Positions 54,584 to 62,949 of a DNA stretch of 64,000 nucleotides are shown here, piece by piece. Within the stretch, counting starts at the first letter, position 1. Each line of letters begins with the position of its first letter. The notes under the pieces were generated by a model, which searched no databases, was not told the origin of the DNA, and saw nothing but the letters and a program-made list of their open reading frames with translations. This DNA is from Tardiphaga robiniae (GTDB lineage Bacteria > Pseudomonadota > Alphaproteobacteria > Rhizobiales > Xanthobacteraceae): positions 503,501 through 567,500 of the forward strand of contig NZ_LVYV01000001.1 in assembly GCF_001618955.1 (NCBI RefSeq), read 5' to 3'. The position numbers were made by a program, and so were the translations under genes.

Positions 54584-54602
54584 CGATACGGAAACGGTAT
54601 CG
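54584..54602. promoter_or_regulatory. Candidate operator: inverted repeat upstream of fdsG
   Basis: CGATAC-GGAAACG-GTATCG, a perfect 6-bp inverted repeat with 7-base centre, about 82 bases upstream of the fdsG ATG. A second palindrome CCAATCAAAATTGG is nearer the start at 54534-54547. Either could be the binding site of the neighbouring LysR protein (T-N11-A type). Confidence 0.35.
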
Positions 54603-54679
54603 ACACCCGGCGAAATCGATGAATTTGAAATGGTTAGCTTGGTTGCAACGCAGCAATTGCAGCGCCCGAAACGAAGATC

Positions 54680-55579
54680 TTACGCCTCCAGCGACGGCGC
54701 CACCTCCCGGGCGATCTGCACCAGAGTCGCCACCAGCGGGGTCATGGGATCGCGCTGGGGCACCACGAGGCCGACGCCATAATTCACCACAGGATCAACG
54801 ATCGGGATCATGCGCACCGAGTCATTGGCGGTCAGACCCAGCGTCTCCGCCAGCTTGGCCGGCATCACGCTGGCCCAGCGGCCGGTCTTCACATGGGTAT
54901 AGAGCACGATAATCGAGTTCGACGTCAGCATCGGCATCGCCTCGGCGCCGACCGACTTCAGGGCACGATCGATGATGCGTCGATTCTGCATGTCGGGGGT
55001 CAGCAAGCACAGCGGCACCTGGCCGACTTCGGACCAGGTGACACTCTTGCGATCGCCGAACATGCTGTCCGGCGAGGTCAGCAGCCGGTAGCTTTCTTTA
55101 TAAAGCGGGATCGAACGCACTTTGCCGAGCGGTTCGTTCTCGATGTAGGTCAGGCCCGCATCGACTTCGAGATTTTCAAGCAGGCCGAGCACAGCCGTGG
55201 AGGTGCAGGACACGATGCGAAACCGCACATCGGGATGCCGCGCGCGAAACGGTGTCGTCAGCGAGGCGACCATGCCGAGCACCGTGGGAATTGCGGCGAT
55301 GCGGATCTCGCCGGACAGACTGTCCTTGAGGCCGTTGATTTCCTGCTTCATCGCGCGAGCATCGCCGACGATGCGGCGTGCCCAGTCGAGGGCGCGTTCG
55401 CCTTCCGGCGTAAACCCCTGGAAGCGCGAGCCGCGCTGCACCAACATCACGCCGAGCATGTCCTCGAGCTGCTTGAGGCTGGTGGACATGGTGGGCTGCG
55501 TCACGCCGCAGGCTTCCGCGGCGCGGCCGAAATGCCGTTCCTTCGCCAGCGACAACAGCAGTTCAAGTTTTTCGATCAA
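54680..55579 (-). CDS. LysR family transcriptional regulator, probably of the fds operon
   Basis: 299 residues from a TTG at 55579 (reads M-IEKLELLLSLAKERHF); the frame is open 39 codons further upstream but the LysR HTH normally starts at this point. HTH: KERHFGRAAEACGVTQPTMSTSLKQLEDMLG. A substrate-binding domain follows (IRIAAIPTVLGMVASLTTPFRARHPDVRFR). The gene is directly upstream of fdsG in the same direction. LysR genes in this place are commonly linked to formate dehydrogenase control; the inducer is perhaps formate but this is inference. Confidence 0.9.
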   Translation of the reverse strand: MIEKLELLLSLAKERHFGRAAEACGVTQPTMSTSLKQLEDMLGVMLVQRGSRFQGFTPEGERALDWARRIVGDARAMKQEINGLKDSLSGEIRIAAIPTVLGMVASLTTPFRARHPDVRFRIVSCTSTAVLGLLENLEVDAGLTYIENEPLGKVRSIPLYKESYRLLTSPDSMFGDRKSVTWSEVGQVPLCLLTPDMQNRRIIDRALKSVGAEAMPMLTSNSIIVLYTHVKTGRWASVMPAKLAETLGLTANDSVRMIPIVDPVVNYGVGLVVPQRDPMTPLVATLVQIAREVAPSLEA

Positions 55580-55856
55580 GGGACGTCCCGCTCCGACCAC
55601 ATCATTTTTGCCGAGGTGCGGCGCGACGATCGCGTGTGTGGCCTTCGGTGCCCGCCCTCGGGGCAAAGCATATGGTGCGAAGCCGCTTTGCCGCAACCAT
55701 CGCAGCAGGGCGAGCAGAGATCAGCCCCGGCCAAGCTTCCCGCTTCAAGATATAATCTGGTTGGGGTCTTTGGGGCGGTCTGCTTCGTCGCGGGGTCCAA
55801 GGCCCCGGCGACGACAGCAAACGGCAAGTACGATCAGCAAGAAGGCTGATCCGAGA

Positions 55857-56063
55857 TCAACCCAGGCGGCTGATCTGCTCTTCGGTCACGACACGCTCGA
55901 TGTTCTCGGACTTGCTCTTGATCCGGTAACGCGGGCGACCATCGGCTTCGATCGGAAGGCGAGATGTGATGGTGTAGATGCTGCGTTCCTTGATGGTGGA
56001 ACGGCCCTGCGGCCCCTGCAGCTGGTGGTGAACGTCCTCATTAATTGCGTAGTTATGCGCCAT
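55857..56063 (-). CDS. Small conserved hypothetical protein
   Basis: 68 residues starting MAHNYAINEDVHHQL, then RSTIKERSIYTITSRLPIEADGRPRYRIKSKSENIERVVTEEQI. Charged, soluble and without membrane segments; mixed beta-strand pattern (IYTITSRLP.. PRYRIKS) suggests a small SH3- or Sm-like fold, which is a guess. Such proteins recur in bradyrhizobial genomes. The gene is isolated, with 277 bases to the LysR gene. Confidence 0.6.
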   Translation of the reverse strand: MAHNYAINEDVHHQLQGPQGRSTIKERSIYTITSRLPIEADGRPRYRIKSKSENIERVVTEEQISRLG

Positions 56064-56371
56064 TATTCATACTCTCCACGATGAGCGGCTTTTAGCCACA
56101 ACTTGCTCAAAAAGCAAGAAATCTCTAGCAATTTCGGTCAGATAGCTCGTCAGTCCTGATATGCAACGATGGGCGACAGGTCATAATTTGGATGTCTCTG
56201 CGACAGATCCCATCTCATGCTGCCGATCCGGTCAGCAGCAATTCTGTCGTTTTCAGAGGGGGTTGGACTGATTCAAGGGCGTGCCGCCATGACACAGTTC
56301 CCGCGCCCTGGCCGCGTTAGCAATAATCGTGGAATACCAGCCGGGCCACTCGAATTGACCCAAAAAAGCCG
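56064..56371. other. Intergenic stretch without recognised genes
   Basis: AT-richer than the surroundings (AACTTGCTCAAAAAGCAAG and others). A plus-strand frame from 56217 crosses the terminator hairpin and has no family look, so it is not called. It should contain the promoter of the 68-residue protein gene. Confidence 0.4.
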
Positions 56372-56402
56372 AAAAACCACCGGCAGGGCATTGCCGGTGG
56401 TT
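56372..56402 (-). terminator. Intrinsic terminator, minus strand
   Basis: Stem ACCACCGGCA/TGCCGGTGGT, 6-base loop; on the minus strand it is followed by TTTTTCGGCTTTTTT. It lies 132 bases after the stop of the TPR gene. Confidence 0.75.
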
Positions 56403-56534
56403 TCGGAGATTTACAGCAGAGTGCGCGAGTCTCCTCGAAGACTTAGGGCCGTCAAAAAATTTGCCGGCTGCGCACGAAAATATTACATGAGCCAGAATGT
56501 TGAGCGCAATACCTGATTTGCTCAATCAAATATA

Positions 56535-58532
56535 TTATTGGCCGCTATCGTGAGCGGAAAACATGATGTGGCCCGGCGCCAGCCCTGCCCGGGCCCGCTC
56601 GGCCATCTTGCGAAATGCCGTTTCGATATCACGCGCCAGACGCCGGGTGTCAAAGGTCGGCATCTTCAGACGATTGGCCAATAACTTCTCCCGGATCGAC
56701 GACAACCGCTCGGGATTTTCCGCCAGTTCGATCGCCATGCACTCATAGTCGTCTCGCTTCGCCGTAATCAGCTCCGGCACACCCAGATTCTGCAGAAGAC
56801 TCGCGGCGACGCGCCCTGCAAAGGTTTCTCCACGACACGTCAGCAACGGCAATCCAGCCCATAATGCGTCGCTCGCTGTGGTATGCGCGTTGTACGGCAA
56901 CGTATCGAGAAACAGATCCGCACAACGATGTCGCGCCAGGTGCTCGGCCGGCGACATGCGCGCGGCAAAGACCAGACGCGCGGGGTCGATGCCCCGCAAT
57001 TCCGCTTCGCGGCGCAGATTCGCCACAGCCGCAGCGCTGTCCTCCAGCAGCCAGAGAACGCTACCGTCAACGGCTGAGAGAATCCGCGTCCAGCTATCGA
57101 AGACATCGGGCGTGATCTTGTAGGCACTGTTGAAACAACAGAACACGAAGCCCTGCGCAGGCAAACCGACCTCGGCACGCGTGAATGCACGCGTCGATAT
57201 CTCCCGGCGATCGTCATTGGCCTGATAGCAATTCGGCAGCCAGGCCACTTTCTCGCTATAGAATTGCCGGTGCTGGGGCGGCAGGACGTGCTGATCGGCG
57301 AGGATGTAATCCATGAAACCCGCGCCGAGCGTACCGGGAAAGCCGAGATAATTGACCTGGACCGGCGCGGCCCTGCGCGCGAATACGCCGGTGCGCTGCT
57401 CGCCGAAATAGCCGTTGAGATTGACGAGGATGTCGATGCGCTGCGCACGAATGGCGTTCACCGCCTGCGGATCGCTCAGTGTGGAGATATCGACGATCCC
57501 ATCCACGGCGCCAGCGATGCGTCGCCTGATGTCGCTGCCGTCGTCATACCCGTTGTCGATGGCGAAAATCTCGAACGCGCTTTTGTCGTGCTGCTCCAGC
57601 ACACCGACCAGCAGCAGCGAGGTCGCCTGCTGTCGAAATTCACCCGAGAGATAGCCGACGCGAATTTTTGCATTCGGCCCGGTCGGGGACGCACGCAGCG
57701 GTGGAGCTTGCATGGGAAAACGCGAGGCGTTGGTCAGCTCGGCGCAGCGCTGCAGACTGCGTTCCGAGATCGCAACGCCTTGCCAGCCGAACGGCTCGGC
57801 GGCCAGTTTGCCGGCTATGAGATCAGCCTCGATCTCGGCAATCAGCGCATTCGCGTCATGCCAGTCGCAGATCAGCATCTTCTGATGCAGCAGATTGCCT
57901 TTCAGCAGCGGCATGTCTGGATTGAGCTGACGCGCGCGGCCATAGGCCTCCACCGCTTCAGCCGGCATCCGCATCTGGCCAAAGACGTAGCCGCGGCCAA
58001 ACCACGCTTCTGCCAGATCGGGCTGCAAGGCGAGCGCCGACTCGCAAGCCGCGAGGGCCTCGTCATAGCGCTTCAACTCCGCCAGCGACTTGCTCTTGTT
58101 GAAGAAGGCTGCGGCATAGCGCGGCTGGAGCGCCAGCGCGCGATCGAAATCAGCCAGCGCAGCCGGGTAGTCGCGCAGATCGTTCAGAACCGTGCCACGG
58201 TTATTCAGCGTTTCGGCATTGCCGGGATTGAGCGCCAACGCTTCGGCGAAGCGCTGCAGCGCCTCATCTGGCCGGTTCAGCGCCTTCAGCACCAGACCGT
58301 AATTGTAGAACGTAGCATCCGATGTTGCATTGATGCGCAGGGCGGCTTTCAGATGCGGTTCGGCCTCCGCATGGCGCTTCAGCGCGACCAGCACGATGGC
58401 GAGAATATTCAGCGCCGGGAAATGCTTCGGATCCTTGCGCAAGAACTTGCTGAACCCGCGCTCGGCCTCCTGGAGGCGGCCCTGCTGGAAGGCGGCGAAT
58501 GCGCTTTGAAACAGTTCAGCTGGAGACGCCAT
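56535..58532 (-). CDS. TPR and SPINDLY/O-GlcNAc-transferase-like protein
   Basis: 665 residues from ATG 58532 (MASPAELFQSAFAAF); the frame is open 54 codons upstream into the porin terminator. Residues 1-260 hold about six tetratricopeptide repeats (for example PALNILAIVLVALKRHAEAEPHLKAALRINA). The rest is a GT41 catalytic domain: VGYLSGEFRQQATSLLL, VNYLGFPGTLGAGFMDYILAD, FCCFNSAYKITPDVFDSWTRIL and NAHTTASDALWAGLPLLTCRG. The Lys of AYKI matches the essential Lys of human OGT, while the OGT His498 position reads Gln in RQQA. It may transfer a sugar (GlcNAc or fucose) to proteins. The gene lies just after the porin gene. Confidence 0.85.
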   Translation of the reverse strand: MASPAELFQSAFAAFQQGRLQEAERGFSKFLRKDPKHFPALNILAIVLVALKRHAEAEPHLKAALRINATSDATFYNYGLVLKALNRPDEALQRFAEALALNPGNAETLNNRGTVLNDLRDYPAALADFDRALALQPRYAAAFFNKSKSLAELKRYDEALAACESALALQPDLAEAWFGRGYVFGQMRMPAEAVEAYGRARQLNPDMPLLKGNLLHQKMLICDWHDANALIAEIEADLIAGKLAAEPFGWQGVAISERSLQRCAELTNASRFPMQAPPLRASPTGPNAKIRVGYLSGEFRQQATSLLLVGVLEQHDKSAFEIFAIDNGYDDGSDIRRRIAGAVDGIVDISTLSDPQAVNAIRAQRIDILVNLNGYFGEQRTGVFARRAAPVQVNYLGFPGTLGAGFMDYILADQHVLPPQHRQFYSEKVAWLPNCYQANDDRREISTRAFTRAEVGLPAQGFVFCCFNSAYKITPDVFDSWTRILSAVDGSVLWLLEDSAAAVANLRREAELRGIDPARLVFAARMSPAEHLARHRCADLFLDTLPYNAHTTASDALWAGLPLLTCRGETFAGRVAASLLQNLGVPELITAKRDDYECMAIELAENPERLSSIREKLLANRLKMPTFDTRRLARDIETAFRKMAERARAGLAPGHIMFSAHDSGQ

Positions 58533-58653
58533 GATCCTGCGGAGTTCGGGCTTTGCGGCTTGCGTGGCCGGGGCCACGCCGCCCGGTATAGACGCCCGCC
58601 TCTGCGGCGTCGAGAACGCCGACACGCCCTGATGGAAACGATTCCACACAAGC

Positions 58654-58683
58654 AAAAACCCCCGGCAGTTTCCTGCCGGGGGT
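58654..58683 (-). terminator. Intrinsic terminator of the porin gene
   Basis: Perfect 10-bp stem ACCCCCGGCA/TGCCGGGGGT with a 6-base loop; read on the minus strand it is followed by a TTTT run. Confidence 0.9.
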
Positions 58684-58721
58684 CTTTGTTTCAAAGACTG
58701 GTCGTCGTGAGACGATCAGAA

Positions 58722-60245
58722 TTAGAAGGAGCGCAGGATCTGCACCGAACCGTTGTAGAGGTTCTGGTCGGCCGTGTTGAGAACGGTACCGGCTGGCTTG
58801 CCCGACATGCTCGTCACGGTGTAGGTGCCGTTCAGGTTCTGATCCAGACGGCTGTAGGTGAACTGAGCCGACAGGGTCAGGTTCTGAACCGGTGTCCAAG
58901 CGGTACGGGTGCCGATCTGGGCGAGACCCAGGTCGAAGTTACCCGTGCCAGCGAACACACCTGCACGAGAAGCTGCAGCTGCCGACGAGTTGGTACCCGG
59001 GCCACCGGTGGTCAGGCCCTGGAAGGCGGCCATCATCAGGTCGTTGCCGGAGCCGTACGAGATATGGCTGTAGTTGCCGAACAGCGACGTACGCCAAGCC
59101 GGGTTCCAGTAATGCTCGTAGAAAGCGCTAACTTCCCAAGCGGAACTCTGGATGATCTGACCGCCGGTGGTGTACACGCCGTCCAGAACATAGCCGAAGC
59201 CGAGGGTGTTGCCATCAACCTTGGCGTAACGGCCACCACCCGAGGTGTCGGTCGTGCCACCGAAGACGTACTTGGCAGCGCCCTTGCCGTACGACGCTTC
59301 GATCTTCAAGCTGTCGCCTGCGCCGGTGGGCAGGTTCTTGAACTCGACCGCGCCGCTCACAGCGAAGCCATACTTGTCGTCAGCATGGCCGGTTGCTTCG
59401 TTCGCGCCGTAGAAGCCCGGGGTTGCAGCGTGCATCGCAGCAGCGAAGTGCAGGGTTCCCCAAGCCTGATCGAGGCGGATATTGCCGACGATGTCAGGAA
59501 TGTGGTTGCCGCCGTAGGAGTTACCCAGGAAGGTGTTCGAGCTCGTGCCGTAGAAGGCACCCGTGAACGAGGCCGCGCCGGGACCAACGATGAAGGAGTT
59601 GGTGTTCCAGAGACCGGCGTTGCGGTAGGCCGATGCGTTTTCGATCGAGATCGTGCCCGACACGCCGTTACCGAATGAAGCGGTGTAAGCGAGCTGCGGG
59701 ATACCGGTCGCGTTGTTCGAACCAGCGTTGAAGCCCGACGAGATGTACGGCTTGGCGAGCGCCCACTGGGGATCGAACTGGGAGACGGCCTTACCGAAGG
59801 TGAAGCCGGCGAACTGGATGAAGGCGTAGTCGACTTCGGTGTAACCGCCAGCGATCGATTCACGATCCTGGAGGAAGTCGAACTGAATGTTCGCGTAGGT
59901 ACGAACCACGCCGTATTCGGTCGCGGTGCGGGTGTCCGTCGTCAAGTTGACGCGTTCACGGGTCGAGAAATAGTTCTTGGTCCAGAGATTGTTGCCACCG
60001 GCACCACCCTGCCAGAACGGCACGTCGTAGGTGCTGCCGTTGAACGCAACGTCCAAACGGATCGCGCCGCCGATCTTGATGCAGGTATCGGTGCCCGGGA
60101 TGTAGTAGAAGCCTGCGCCGTAGAGCGAGCAGATCTTCACGTATTCCACTGCCTTGGCCTTCACCGGAAGATCGGCTGCCTGAGCTCCGCCGATGGCGAT
60201 CAGACCCGCCGCCGAGCCGAGGATAAGGCTCTTAATCATCGTCAT
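58722..60245 (-). CDS. Outer-membrane porin (alphaproteobacterial Porin_2 type)
   Basis: 507 residues from ATG 60245 with GGAGG 7 bases before it. Signal peptide MTMIKSLILGSAAGLIAIGGAQAADLP, then the family start KAVEYVKICSLYGAGFYYIPGTDTCIKIGG, alternating beta strands throughout and a C-terminal phenylalanine (VQILRSF), the outer-membrane insertion signal. Full-length 16-strand barrel expected. It forms general diffusion channels. The strong ribosome site and terminator fit high expression. Such genes occur in several copies in relatives. Confidence 0.95.
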   Translation of the reverse strand: MTMIKSLILGSAAGLIAIGGAQAADLPVKAKAVEYVKICSLYGAGFYYIPGTDTCIKIGGAIRLDVAFNGSTYDVPFWQGGAGGNNLWTKNYFSTRERVNLTTDTRTATEYGVVRTYANIQFDFLQDRESIAGGYTEVDYAFIQFAGFTFGKAVSQFDPQWALAKPYISSGFNAGSNNATGIPQLAYTASFGNGVSGTISIENASAYRNAGLWNTNSFIVGPGAASFTGAFYGTSSNTFLGNSYGGNHIPDIVGNIRLDQAWGTLHFAAAMHAATPGFYGANEATGHADDKYGFAVSGAVEFKNLPTGAGDSLKIEASYGKGAAKYVFGGTTDTSGGGRYAKVDGNTLGFGYVLDGVYTTGGQIIQSSAWEVSAFYEHYWNPAWRTSLFGNYSHISYGSGNDLMMAAFQGLTTGGPGTNSSAAAASRAGVFAGTGNFDLGLAQIGTRTAWTPVQNLTLSAQFTYSRLDQNLNGTYTVTSMSGKPAGTVLNTADQNLYNGSVQILRSF

Positions 60246-60592
60246 GTTAAACCTCCAAGTTGTCCAAAAGGGAAGGTTCCGGATCTGCCAGGCGCGTGCG
60301 CCCGAAGATTTAGTCCCCCAAGTCCCCAAACTAACCGCTCAAGTACTTCGCGCTTTCGGAAACACCCGCATAACGCGAGGCACTCAAGCGAACTACTTCA
60401 ACGGGACGACTGAGGGTTTCCCCATCGCCGGAACTGAGAATGCCTGCGCAATTCTTAGAAGCAAAATACTTTATGAACTCAGGTAACTTTATCGCGATGC
60501 AGTGTGGTTTCCCGGCAACACACGAAATCGTGGTTTGCGCGTCACAATTCACTGATACAATTATAGAATTCTGAGAAGTGTGGGACAATGGA
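60246..60592. other. Divergent promoter region of porin and MarR genes
   Basis: 347 bases with no gene. It has AT-richer parts near 60440-60560 and CTCAAGTACTTCGCGC- and CTCAAGCGAACTACTTC-like partial repeats near 60340-60400. No clear promoter could be picked for the porin, which probably has a regulated one here. Confidence 0.4.
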
Positions 60593-61138
60593 ATGGCCGG
60601 CGGGGCGACAGCGACTATGCGTGGGGGATCTGCGGGCTGGAACGAAAATGAGCTTTCTATTTGGGTGACCGGCCAGAATCAGGAGATCATCCGACAGTTC
60701 ATCTGGGACATCGCGTCGATCAACGTTCATCTTGAGGGAATCCGCCAGTTCTGGGCCAAGGAGCTCGGCATCAGCGGGCCGCAATGGATGATCCTGATGG
60801 CCGTCAGCGACCTCGATCGTGGCAACGGCGTGCCGGTCAAGGATGTGTCCGCCATGCTCCACGTCGACCCCTCCTTCGTCACCACCCAATCCAAGATGCT
60901 CGAGAAGAATGGCTTCATGCGGCGCGTCGCGTCCCGCGAGGATGCCCGCGTCGTGCTGATGTCGCTGTCCGACAAGGCCAGCAAGAAGATCTCCGCGCTA
61001 TCGACCCGCAGGGAGTCGCTCGGGGATTTCATTCTCAGCGATTTCGACGAGCAGGCCTTGAAGGAGATCGCGCAGCACATGTCCCAGCTCAAGAATCGCC
61101 TCGAAAAGGCGACACTGATGCTGGAAGTCGAGAGCTGA
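60593..61138 (+). CDS. MarR family transcriptional regulator
   Basis: About 181 residues from ATG 60593 (MAGGATATMRGG), with GGGA 7 bases upstream; GTG 60578 and ATG 60617 are alternatives. Winged-helix core: AKELGISGPQWMILMAVSD, VKDVSAMLHVDPSFVTTQSKMLEKNGFMRRV (recognition helix), wing SREDARVVLMSLSDKA. Long helices at both ends form the dimer. Similar proteins control aromatic-acid and stress genes. The gene is divergent from the porin and convergent with the hydrolase-like gene; the targets are not evident. Confidence 0.9.
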   Translation: MAGGATATMRGGSAGWNENELSIWVTGQNQEIIRQFIWDIASINVHLEGIRQFWAKELGISGPQWMILMAVSDLDRGNGVPVKDVSAMLHVDPSFVTTQSKMLEKNGFMRRVASREDARVVLMSLSDKASKKISALSTRRESLGDFILSDFDEQALKEIAQHMSQLKNRLEKATLMLEVES

Positions 61139-61214
61139 AGAAAGCCTGACTAACTTAAAGAGATCCTGCCGAAGACGTCGTCAGGGCGGCCGAGCACTGC
61201 CCCAAGCGTGACCT

Positions 61215-62357
61215 CTACTTCGTCCTTGAGTCCAGACGATCGACAATCCAGTCAAAAATGAACTCGTTGCCCACTGTCGGAATATCGATCTGGGCGGGCG
61301 GGGCCACCGTTTCCGACGCGCGGAAGATCTTCAGTTCGATGTCGAGGCCGTTTTGTTTCATGACGCGGCAACATTCCGTGACGTGATCGACATCGAGCCA
61401 GTCGCGCTCGCCCATCGCAACCAGGACCGGGCATTTGATATTGGCGGCAACGCTGCTGCTGTTGAAGCCCTCGATTTCACTCGGACAGCCCAGACCAGCC
61501 CGGCCTGAAATGCGGCTGGCAATAAATGCGCGCTCGTGGAGCTCCCAGATTCCGGCATCGCAAACAGCTGCTGCAAAGCGGTCGTCGAGATTGGCCCCGC
61601 GCGTCGCAAAGGCAGCTCCCAGGCCGTCTCCGAAGATCGCAATTCGCTCTTGATCAATATCGCTGCGGTCGGCCAGGAAATCGACCCAGCCGCTGATCGC
61701 CGTTTCGACCTCATACCGACAAGGCGACCCGATCATCTCCTGGCTGTAGGATTGACCGGGCAAATCGACGAGCAACAGCGAGAGACCGCGGTCCAGCGCG
61801 TAGCTGGGCACCCTGTGCAGATGCTCTTCCTTGTAGTGGCCCTGCCCGACGACGCAGAGAACGACCGGCAGCGGCCGCGTCGCGCGCGGCGCAGGAACGA
61901 AGTATCCCTGCAACACACCGTCCCGCCACGGGATCTCGACGACCTCGCCGGCAGGCGTTGCATGCTGCACGTAAAGTCGGGCGCAATCCTGCATCAAGGC
62001 AATGGCGGCGCCCTGCCGCGGATCGCTGCAAGCGAGCATGACCTGAGCGGTGCGATAGTAGTTGGCCGCGCGCAGCCAGTTGCTCAGCGCCGTCGGGATG
62101 CGGCCGCTGGTCAGCGCCTCCGCGGCGCGGTCACGGTTGGTATCAGCCGCGCTATGCCATTCGCGATACCAGCTCTCGTCATCGCGCGGATTGATGCGCT
62201 CCGCCGCCAGGAAACATTCCGAAACGGTACTTCCGCCTTCCTGGGCCGCGCGCAGCACGCGCAGGAACTGCAGCGAAAAGTCTTCATGGCCAGGCCATTG
62301 CTGCCAGCCACGTGCTTGCGACGACGGGATGGCCCTGCCGAAATCGATAATGGTCAC
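61215..62357 (-). CDS. Alpha/beta-hydrolase-fold protein without catalytic Ser and His
   Basis: 380 residues in the layout of FrsA/2,6-dihydropseudooxynicotine-hydrolase-like proteins: a helical N-terminal domain (1-135), then the alpha/beta domain (VVEIPWRDGVLQGYFVPAP..). The nucleophile elbow, normally GxSxG, reads GDGLG (243-247), with Gly245 in place of Ser; the codon is GGC. The usual histidine near the C-terminus appears as Pro354 (VAPPAQID). Asp319 (GERDWLD) is kept. It is thus a likely pseudoenzyme or uses another mechanism. It is convergent with the MarR gene and upstream of nothing obvious on its strand. Confidence 0.8.
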   Translation of the reverse strand: MTIIDFGRAIPSSQARGWQQWPGHEDFSLQFLRVLRAAQEGGSTVSECFLAAERINPRDDESWYREWHSAADTNRDRAAEALTSGRIPTALSNWLRAANYYRTAQVMLACSDPRQGAAIALMQDCARLYVQHATPAGEVVEIPWRDGVLQGYFVPAPRATRPLPVVLCVVGQGHYKEEHLHRVPSYALDRGLSLLLVDLPGQSYSQEMIGSPCRYEVETAISGWVDFLADRSDIDQERIAIFGDGLGAAFATRGANLDDRFAAAVCDAGIWELHERAFIASRISGRAGLGCPSEIEGFNSSSVAANIKCPVLVAMGERDWLDVDHVTECCRVMKQNGLDIELKIFRASETVAPPAQIDIPTVGNEFIFDWIVDRLDSRTK

Positions 62358-62586
62358 ATCCCTGGCCCTTGACGGAGATCACTTGGAAGATCGACGAGAA
62401 GCATGGGTCTTGCGCCCATTTTTGTACTGGCCAAACACACTCGGGAGTCTGACTTTTCAGCAGTATTATCCGCGCTTTACGAGGGGGCAAGCATGATTAT
62501 TATACCGCAACTGCACCAATTGAATGCTGCAGCGCCAACGAATTCTGCATCCAGGCCCGATGCCGCGTAACTCTCGCGACGGCTTG

Positions 62587-62949
62587 TTACTTCGGGACGA
62601 TGGCCTGTGCGTCGACCCAGATTTGCGCATCGCTTTCGCGCGCCGGATAGCGTCGCAAACCCCTGCTCGGCCAGCCCGGCGACATACTGCCGTCTGCCAG
62701 ATCGAACCAGGCGAGATGACGCGGACAGTGCAGCCGGCGATCAGCGACGCGGCCAAGACTGAGATCGGCCTGCTCATGTGGACAGGCGCGCTCGCAGGCG
62801 TAGATCGTCTCACCATCCTGCACGATGAGAACACCGAGGCCAGCAACGTTGACGCAAACGATCGTCTGTTCGGTCAGGCGCTCGCGCGAACAGACCGCGA
62901 TCCAACGGGAGGGATCTCCGTCATCCGCCAAGATAGGCCCGTCGGACAT
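62587..62949 (-). CDS. Rieske [2Fe-2S] domain protein
   Basis: 120 residues, almost all one Rieske domain: Cys56-Pro-His58 (CPHEQADLSLG) and Cys75-Pro-Arg-His78 (CPRHLAWFDL) are the two cluster ligands pairs, in the ferredoxin-like pattern of aromatic-dioxygenase and sulfite-reductase small subunits. No transmembrane segment. It overlaps the end of livF by 29 bases in another frame, so translation is probably coupled. It may be an electron donor for an unseen oxygenase, or a cluster-dependent sensor. Confidence 0.88.
   Translation of the reverse strand: MSDGPILADDGDPSRWIAVCSRERLTEQTIVCVNVAGLGVLIVQDGETIYACERACPHEQADLSLGRVADRRLHCPRHLAWFDLADGSMSPGWPSRGLRRYPARESDAQIWVDAQAIVPK

Noticed and set aside
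56217-56516. 99-residue plus-strand frame downstream of the TPR gene
   Set aside because: It spans a strong terminator hairpin and lacks a ribosome site and any family resemblance.
57264-59678. 804-residue plus-strand frame opposite the TPR and porin genes
   Set aside because: Antisense of two genes with strong motifs, and it crosses the porin terminator hairpin; no family pattern.
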